From NCBI GenBank assembly GCA_030152265.1, contig JASLHQ010000005.1:1-19197 (forward strand): a DNA stretch of 19,197 bases. Reading direction: 5' to 3'. Origin of the DNA: Savagea sp. (GTDB lineage Bacteria; Bacillota; Bacilli; Bacillales_A; Planococcaceae). The translations under genes and the position numbers were made by a program. Position 1 is the first letter of the stretch; each line of letters opens with the position of its first letter. Below, piece after piece: positions 14,224 to 19,197 of this stretch. The notes beneath the pieces are model-generated. The model saw only the letters and a program-made list of their open reading frames with translations, was not told where the DNA came from and ran no database searches.

Positions 14224-14265
14224 TTTTACTTATCACGACCTATAATTATATTATATTTTACTTAT
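14224..14265 (+). promoter_or_regulatory. Aconitase promoter region with 10-bp direct repeats
   Basis: TTTTACTTAT occurs at 14224-14233 and again at 14256-14265, 32 bases (about three helix turns) apart, each followed by (C/G)A(C). Between them are TATAAT (14241-14246) and TATATT (14247-14252). The copies contain TTAT half-sites like those of the LysR-type regulator CcpC at B. subtilis citB, but the exact ATAA-N7-TTAT arrangement is not seen. The -35 is unclear; TTTACT (14225-14230) is 16 bases from TATATT. Confidence 0.5.
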
Positions 14266-14296
14266 GACATGGAGTATTGTTATTTGAGGAGTGAAG

Positions 14297-14324
14297 AGTG
14301 TGTGTTTTATTCCAAAATCACACT
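14297..14324 (+). other. Hairpin in the aconitase leader
   Basis: AGTGTG and CACACT close a stem continued by TTTT/AAAA around the loop ATTCC, with a small TG/T asymmetry. It lies ten bases before the ribosome binding site AAGGAGG (14334-14340). No T run follows, so it is not a terminator; it may affect mRNA stability or translation. Confidence 0.5.
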
Positions 14325-14348
14325 ACGTACATAAAGGAGGAATTTAAA

Positions 14349-17069
14349 ATGGCAAAAAGCAATTTGCACAACAGCCGTACATCATTTGAGTTAAACGGCA
14401 AGACGTACAATTACTACCGCATTAAAGCTTTAGAAGAAGCTGGTGTAGCAAACGTTTCAAAACTCCCTTACTCAGTAAAAGTATTACTTGAATCTGTACT
14501 CCGTCAACACGACGGTTATGTCATCCAAGACAGCCACGTAGAAAACTTAGCTAAATGGGGTAAAGATGCAGACAAGGATGCAGAAGTACCATTCAAACCA
14601 TCACGCGTAATTTTACAAGACTTCACAGGTGTTCCTGTAGTGGTTGACCTCGCAGCACTTCGCTCAGCGATGGCTGAAATGGGTGGAGACCCACAACAAA
14701 TCAACCCTGAAATTCCGGTTGACCTCGTCATTGACCACTCTGTACAAGTAGACCAATACGGTACGGAAGCGGCATTGAACGCAAACATGAAATTAGAATT
14801 CGAACGTAACGCTGAACGTTACCAGTTCTTAAACTGGGCACAAAAAGCATACGACAACTATCGCGCAGTTCCACCAGCGACAGGTATCGTTCACCAAGTT
14901 AACTTAGAGTACCTTGCGAACGTTGTACACGCTGTTGAAAACGAAGACGGTACATTCGAAGCATTCCCAGATACATTAGTTGGTACTGACTCACATACGA
15001 CGATGATCAACGGTATCGGTGTTCTCGGATGGGGTGTTGGTGGTATTGAAGCTGAAGCAGGAATGCTCGGACAACCTTCATACTTCCCAATTCCAGAAGT
15101 AATCGGTGTTAAATTAACAGGAGATCTTCCAAACGGAACGACTGCTACTGACTTAGCACTTAAAGTAACTCAAGTATTGCGTGCGAAAGGTGTCGTTGGT
15201 AAATTCGTAGAGTTCTTCGGACCAAGCGTAAGCCAATTACCACTCGCTGACCGCGCAACAATCGCAAACATGGCACCAGAATACGGTGCAACTTGTGGTT
15301 TCTTCCCAGTTGACGAAGAGTCACTCGACTACATGCGCTTAACAGGCCGCGACGAAGATCACATCGCAGTCGTTAAACAATACTTAATCGAGAACGACAT
15401 GTTCTTCACACCTGAAAAAGAAGAGCCAGTCTACACAGACGTTGTTGAAATCGATCTTTCAGAAATCGAAGCGAACCTTTCAGGTCCAAAACGTCCACAA
15501 GACTTAATTCCACTTTCTAAGTTACAAACTGCATTCCGCGAATCAGTTGTAGCACCAGAAGGTCCACACGGCTTCGGCTTAACGCCAGAAGAATTCGACA
15601 AAAAAGGTACGATCGAATTCGCTGACGGAAGCACAGCTGAAATGAAAACAGGTGATATCGCAATCGCGGCAATCACTTCATGTACAAACACATCTAACCC
15701 ATACGTTATGTTAGGGGCTGGACTCGTAGCGAAGAAAGCTGTGGAGAAAGGTTTAACACCACCACCACACGTGAAAACTTCACTCGCACCAGGTTCTAAA
15801 GTTGTTACAGGTTACTTAGATGATTCAGGTTTAACTGAATATCTTAACAAAATCGGATTCAACACAGTTGGATACGGATGTACAACATGTATCGGTAACT
15901 CAGGTCCATTATTGCCTGAAATCGAAAAAACAATTGGAGAAAACGACCTTTTAGCAACATCAGTTCTCTCTGGTAACCGTAACTTCGAAGGACGTATTCA
16001 CCCATTCGTTAAAGCGAACTACTTAGCTTCACCACCACTCGTGGTAGCATATGCACTCGCTGGAACAGTGGACATCGACTTCGAAAAAGACCCAATCGGT
16101 CAAGATAAAGACGGCAACGATGTATTCTTCAAAGACATCTGGCCAACAACGGAAGAAGTTCAAGAAGTTGTTAAAGCTTCTGTAACACCAGAAATCTTCC
16201 GCAAAGAATACGAAACTGTTTTCACAGCGAACGAAGCTTGGAACGCAATTGAAACTTCAGACGATCCAATCTACGAATTCGATGAGAAATCAACATATAT
16301 TCAAAACCCACCATTCTTCCAAGGTCTCTCAAAAGAGCCAGAAGATATTCAAACACTTGAAGGTATGCGTGTCGTTGGTAAGTTCGGTGATTCAATCACG
16401 ACTGACCACATCTCACCAGCAGGAGCGATCGGTAAAGATACGCCAGCTGGAATCTACCTCCGTGAAAACGGCGTAGAGCCACGTAACTTCAACTCTTACG
16501 GATCACGCCGTGGTAACCACGAAGTGATGATGCGCGGTACATTTGCGAACATCCGTATCCGTAACCAAATTGCACCAGGTACAGAAGGTGGATTCACAAC
16601 GTACTGGCCAACAGGCGAAGTTATGCCAATCTACGATGCATGTATGAAATATCAAGAACAAGGTACTGGTTTAGTTGTCCTTGCAGGTAACGACTACGGT
16701 ATGGGTTCTTCACGTGACTGGGCTGCAAAAGGTACAAACCTTCTCGGCATTAAAACAGTTATCGCACAAAGCTACGAGCGTATTCACCGTTCAAACCTTG
16801 TCATGATGGGTGTTTTACCACTTCAATTCATGGAAGGCGAATCAGCAGATTCACTCGGCTTAACAGGAGAAGAAGAAATTTCTGTAAATATCGCTGAAGG
16901 TGTTAAACCACGCGATATCCTCACTGTAACTGCGAAAGCGAAAGACGGAAAAGTAACAGAGTTCAAAGCTCTTGCACGTTTCGACTCAGAAGTTGAAATC
17001 GACTACTACCGTCACGGTGGAATCTTACAAATGGTTCTCCGTAACAAAATTAAAGAAGCTACAAAATAA
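14349..17069 (+). CDS. acnA: Aconitate hydratase (aconitase A)
   Basis: The ATG at 14349 lies eight bases after AAGGAGG; 906 residues, the usual length for Gram-positive AcnA/CitB (~909). It interconverts citrate and isocitrate through cis-aconitate in the TCA cycle, in the cytosol. The three 4Fe-4S ligands are present: C445 in TSCTNTSNP, and C511 and C514 in GYGCTTCIGNSGP. Other aconitase signatures include VGTDSHTTMINGIGVLGWGVGG, cut here to VGTDSHTTM, and the swivel-domain GSSRDWAAKGT. B. subtilis aconitase also binds iron-responsive-like RNA when its cluster is lost. Codons favour C-ending AAC, TTC, TAC and GAC more than the neighbours do, as expected for a highly expressed gene. An in-frame GTG at 14298 after GAGGAG could add 17 residues but is the weaker start. 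Confidence 0.98.
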   Translation: MAKSNLHNSRTSFELNGKTYNYYRIKALEEAGVANVSKLPYSVKVLLESVLRQHDGYVIQDSHVENLAKWGKDADKDAEVPFKPSRVILQDFTGVPVVVDLAALRSAMAEMGGDPQQINPEIPVDLVIDHSVQVDQYGTEAALNANMKLEFERNAERYQFLNWAQKAYDNYRAVPPATGIVHQVNLEYLANVVHAVENEDGTFEAFPDTLVGTDSHTTMINGIGVLGWGVGGIEAEAGMLGQPSYFPIPEVIGVKLTGDLPNGTTATDLALKVTQVLRAKGVVGKFVEFFGPSVSQLPLADRATIANMAPEYGATCGFFPVDEESLDYMRLTGRDEDHIAVVKQYLIENDMFFTPEKEEPVYTDVVEIDLSEIEANLSGPKRPQDLIPLSKLQTAFRESVVAPEGPHGFGLTPEEFDKKGTIEFADGSTAEMKTGDIAIAAITSCTNTSNPYVMLGAGLVAKKAVEKGLTPPPHVKTSLAPGSKVVTGYLDDSGLTEYLNKIGFNTVGYGCTTCIGNSGPLLPEIEKTIGENDLLATSVLSGNRNFEGRIHPFVKANYLASPPLVVAYALAGTVDIDFEKDPIGQDKDGNDVFFKDIWPTTEEVQEVVKASVTPEIFRKEYETVFTANEAWNAIETSDDPIYEFDEKSTYIQNPPFFQGLSKEPEDIQTLEGMRVVGKFGDSITTDHISPAGAIGKDTPAGIYLRENGVEPRNFNSYGSRRGNHEVMMRGTFANIRIRNQIAPGTEGGFTTYWPTGEVMPIYDACMKYQEQGTGLVVLAGNDYGMGSSRDWAAKGTNLLGIKTVIAQSYERIHRSNLVMMGVLPLQFMEGESADSLGLTGEEEISVNIAEGVKPRDILTVTAKAKDGKVTEFKALARFDSEVEIDYYRHGGILQMVLRNKIKEATK

Positions 17070-17074
17070 GAAAT

Positions 17075-17121
17075 AAAAAACGCCTCGTTACTATTCATTG
17101 AAATAGTGCGAGGCGTTTTTT
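17075..17121. terminator. Bidirectional terminator after aconitase
   Basis: AAAAAACGCCTCG and CGAGGCGTTTTTT form a 13-bp stem, continued by ACTATT/AATAGT. T runs on both strands and convergent genes support use in both directions. Confidence 0.9.
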
Positions 17122-17132
17122 CATTTCTCTTT

Positions 17133-17561
17133 TCATTTCATCACTTTCTTACGGTCAAGTTGATGGGACATATTCGGATTGACTTCACCTGCAATATACA
17201 AAGTCGCGCTCCCATCCGCTTCATATTTTTCAAAATCAACGGTATACGAACGCTCAATGCGCCCTGTACACTCATCTTCCCAAACATTTTGCCAAGCTTT
17301 CCAAAAACCGAGTCGTTCTTTTAACGGAATGGGATACGTAATATAAGAAGTTTGTTCGCTCGGTAATAAAAATGTGCCATTTGGGTCTTCTACGCCGAGT
17401 GCGACAGAAAAATCTTCCGTAAAGCGATCAGCATAATGAAAATAACAAACATAAATCGGTCGTACTGGAGGAGCATCTTTCCAAAGTTGCTGTAATTTCA
17501 TCGTTAATTGCGCATCAGAGAAGTTATTCGTACGAATGGCAGATCCTAAACGTAAAAACAT
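17133..17561 (-). CDS. Possible GyrI-like/AraC effector-binding-domain protein
   Basis: The ATG at 17561 follows AAAGGAG by about ten bases; 142 residues with no signal peptide or membrane helix. The C-terminal half has the rhythm of GyrI-like small-molecule-binding domains: DFSVALGVEDPNG, then TYPIPLKER, a W-rich helix (GFWKAWQNVWEDE), an acidic VDFEKYEADG, and a final strand TLYIAGEV. Stand-alone copies of this domain sequester or hydrolyse small molecules, or act as effector-binding proteins. There is no DNA-binding domain. The gene is single, convergent with aconitase. The family call is from pattern only and could be wrong; no specific ligand is suggested. Confidence 0.5.
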   Translation of the reverse strand: MFLRLGSAIRTNNFSDAQLTMKLQQLWKDAPPVRPIYVCYFHYADRFTEDFSVALGVEDPNGTFLLPSEQTSYITYPIPLKERLGFWKAWQNVWEDECTGRIERSYTVDFEKYEADGSATLYIAGEVNPNMSHQLDRKKVMK

Positions 17562-17781
17562 ATGAAAATCACTCCTTTACCTTCATAATACGAGAAAAAT
17601 CTATGATTGAACAGTTCATTTCGAACGATTTTACAAATAAAAGGAAGAATTTGTTTTAGTGGAAATATGTGATAATTGAGAATCTTATATAGTCTTTTTA
17701 CCTACTTTTAGTGAAGTTTCTAATACAATAGTTGTTCGTTATGATGAATATGAGGGTCTAAAGATTGTGGAAAGAAAGGAA

Positions 17782-17809
17782 TTGACGTCTGTTAAATAGA
17801 TGCGATAAT
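17782..17809 (+). promoter_or_regulatory. Promoter of the zinc-ribbon-yneP-yneQ operon
   Basis: TTGACG (17782-17787), 16 bases, GATAAT (17804-17809); five of six at both boxes. The start would fall near 17816, leaving a very short leader containing AAAGGAG. Confidence 0.6.
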
Positions 17810-17832
17810 AAAGACAGTAAAGGAGTGACAGG

Positions 17833-18042
17833 ATGAGTAAAGTAGCGTGCCTCGATTGTGGAGGAGAGTTGAAATTAGAAGAGACGAAAGCGACGTGTAA
17901 ACAATGCGGTCGCGTCCATACAGCGGACGATTTCCCGACGAATCCCGATTGGTCAGAAGATGCGGCAAAAGCTGTGAAAGAGACCGGATGGATTTTGATT
18001 GGAATGATCGTTTTCGTTGTCGCGGTTATCCTTTTTGTTTAA
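17833..18042 (+). CDS. Small zinc-ribbon protein with C-terminal membrane helix
   Basis: The product has 69 residues; ATG eight bases after AAAGGAG. Two CxxC knuckles (C6/C9 and C22/C25) in CLDCGG and CKQCGR form a probable zinc ribbon of about 25 residues. A short acidic linker (DDFPTNPDWSED) and one hydrophobic helix to the very C-terminus (about 53-69) follow. With no signal peptide, the ribbon probably faces the cytosol and the protein is tail-anchored. I do not recognise a named family. It is the first gene of an apparent operon with yneP (21 bp apart) and the YneQ-like gene, so a partner role with these is possible but unproven. Confidence 0.8.
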   Translation: MSKVACLDCGGELKLEETKATCKQCGRVHTADDFPTNPDWSEDAAKAVKETGWILIGMIVFVVAVILFV

Positions 18043-18063
18043 GATAAAAGAGAGGTGAAGATC

Positions 18064-18498
18064 ATGGGAATCATTAATGAAAAACAAATTGAAGTACGTT
18101 ATGCGGAGACGGACCAAATGGCTGTCGTCTATCATGCAAACTATCTCGTATGGATGGAGATCGGACGCACTTCATTAATTCAAGAACTCGGGTTTACATA
18201 CGCTGGATTAGAGCGAGAAGGTTATTTATCACCTGTCGTCGATTTAAATATTCAATATAAACAAGCTTGTACATACGGAGAGACGGTCACCGTTCGTACA
18301 TGGTTACGTGAACACGGTCGTGTGCGCACGATTTACGCCTATGAAATCGTGAAGGAAAATGGGGAAATCGCGGCGACTGCTGAATCGACACATGTGCTCG
18401 TCAAAAAAGGAAATTTTCGTCCTGTATCATTGAGTAAAGTCGATCCGGCTTGGCATGAAGCTTACGAAAAAAACGTTATTCCGAAAGAGGAAAAATAG
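18064..18498 (+). CDS. yneP: Acyl-CoA thioesterase, YneP, 4-hydroxybenzoyl-CoA-thioesterase (hotdog) family
   Basis: The ATG at 18064 lies six bases after GAGGTG; the in-frame GTG at 18055 overlaps that site. The product has 144 residues, close to B. subtilis YneP (~138). The 4HBT active-site region is clear: RYAETDQMAVVYHANYLVWME with D17, H24, N26 and Y27 (first half shown as RYAETDQMAVVYHA). It is a single-domain cytosolic hotdog enzyme that hydrolyses acyl-CoA to acid and CoA; chain preference is unknown. The stop TAG shares its G with the GTG start of the next gene, indicating translational coupling. In B. subtilis yneP-yneQ lie near citB, as here. Confidence 0.9.
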   Translation: MGIINEKQIEVRYAETDQMAVVYHANYLVWMEIGRTSLIQELGFTYAGLEREGYLSPVVDLNIQYKQACTYGETVTVRTWLREHGRVRTIYAYEIVKENGEIAATAESTHVLVKKGNFRPVSLSKVDPAWHEAYEKNVIPKEEK

Positions 18499-19197
18499 TG
18501 GCTTTCGGCATTAATCGTCAACAATTACGGCAGTGGCAAGAGCGAGTAGCGCAAGGAGAGCTCGCTTTTTTGACACATTATTGGCTTGACGACCGCTTCC
18601 CTGGTTGCCAAACGGTAACGAAGGCAGGTTGTGCAGATGTAGAACGTCTCATCGAATGGGGCGCATCTTACGGTTTGCGCCCGGAGTGGATCGATGCGCA
18701 CCCGACGTATCCGCATTTCGACTTAATCGGGGACCGAGAGCGTTATATATTAAGTCGAGAAGGCTTACAACAGCAATACGAACGTTTTTATCCGAAAAGC
18801 TTGCGTCCTACGGAACAATTTTATTACGGCTTATTTCATCGTTCTCCGTATGCGATTCATTTACCGAATCATCGGCTCATCACCGATCCGGTCGAACTTT
18901 ATGTAGCGCGTACGACAGAGGAGCGAGTTCATTGGTTAAACGAATGGATTCAACCGAAAGATGAAGTTCGGCTCATGGTGACGACGTATCCGACAAGTGA
19001 GCGTCATCCCCTCATGCTGCACCGCTACGTATCGCCTGAACTGCGTTATAAAATGCGCACGCATTCGTTTATGATTCGAGAAGAAGAAAATTGGCTTGCG
19101 GAACAGTTTTACGTGACAGGAACGTATGAGCAATTCGACATTCCGAAATTGATTCAGCGAACCGTAGAAGCGGATATGGGAAGGCCATTTAAAGGGT
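18498..19197 (+). CDS. YneQ-like protein with C-terminal extension (3' partial)
   Basis: An open frame from GTG 18498 to the window edge (233 codons, no stop). The GTG follows AGAGG by seven bases and overlaps the yneP stop by one base. Residues 1-95 (FGINRQQLRQWQ, FLTHYWLDDRFPG, TVTKAGC, LIEWGASYGL, HPTYPHFDLIGDRE) resemble what I recall of B. subtilis YneQ, a ~100-residue protein of unknown function. Here translation continues past that point: the remaining ~138 residues (starting QQQYERFYPKSLRPTEQF) contain no motif I recognise, are rich in aromatic and charged residues, and lack membrane helices. Either a two-domain protein or a fusion; the end is outside the window. Confidence 0.7.
   Translation, partial: MAFGINRQQLRQWQERVAQGELAFLTHYWLDDRFPGCQTVTKAGCADVERLIEWGASYGLRPEWIDAHPTYPHFDLIGDRERYILSREGLQQQYERFYPKSLRPTEQFYYGLFHRSPYAIHLPNHRLITDPVELYVARTTEERVHWLNEWIQPKDEVRLMVTTYPTSERHPLMLHRYVSPELRYKMRTHSFMIREEENWLAEQFYVTGTYEQFDIPKLIQRTVEADMGRPFKG

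Noticed and set aside
14269..14334. 22-codon frame (ATG 14269 to TAA 14334) upstream of aconitase as a leader peptide
   Set aside because: No ribosome binding site precedes it and the ATG lies where transcription probably begins; its overlap with AAGGAGG looks accidental.
17663..17690. Possible Fur or PerR box (TGTGATAATTGAGAATC)
   Set aside because: Only one half resembles the consensus; the inverted partner is missing.

Overview
The window reads as chromosome of a Gram-positive Bacillales bacterium (Bacillota). Evidence: strong AAGGAGG-type ribosome binding sites, frequent TTG/GTG starts, many intrinsic hairpin-plus-T terminators, and protein families typical of Bacillus relatives. Scattered pieces match, from memory, the order around citB in Bacillus subtilis (ccdC, yneK, citB, yneP, yneQ). 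The small spore genes that sit among them in B. subtilis (cotM, sspP, sspO, sspN, tlp) are not visible, which suggests a lineage that has lost or never had that spore set. I cannot name the genus; a Planococcaceae/Caryophanaceae-like organism is a guess. No tRNA, rRNA, CRISPR array, intact insertion sequence or prophage is visible.

Layout. 1-1093: 3' part of a secreted peptidoglycan hydrolase (coiled coil plus lysozyme-like domain) and its terminator. 1111-4117: an amidase followed by a CoA-disulfide-reductase-like flavoprotein interrupted by an in-frame stop. 4147-7716: a heterodimeric ABC multidrug exporter (BmrC/BmrD type), the first gene apparently starting at CTG. 7779-9826: an orphan terminator, a thioredoxin-like protein, CcdC, and a tyrosine-recombinase-like protein lacking its catalytic residues. 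9825-11857: YneK (minus strand), then a SCO1 copper chaperone and a membrane-anchored lytic transglycosylase. 11854-13096 (minus): a 92-nt inverted-repeat element, a short-chain dehydrogenase with a candidate CcpA site on its promoter, and a GlsB/YeaQ membrane protein with a SigB-like promoter. 13218-13531: an orphan plus-strand transcription unit, possibly a noncoding RNA or small-peptide gene. 13532-14139 (minus): nicotinamidase. 14224-17121: aconitase. 17133-17561 (minus): an effector-binding-domain protein. 17782-19197: a small zinc-ribbon membrane protein, YneP thioesterase and a YneQ-like protein that runs off the end.

Functional themes. Thioredoxin-like protein, CcdC and SCO1 all point to assembly of respiratory cytochromes and the CuA centre at the outer membrane face. 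Aconitase and the SDR appear to be metabolically regulated (direct repeats; cre-like site). Two separate cell-wall lytic enzymes are present. The least explained parts are the orphan unit at 13218-13531, the degenerate recombinase, the inverted-repeat element at 11854-11945 and the disrupted flavoprotein.
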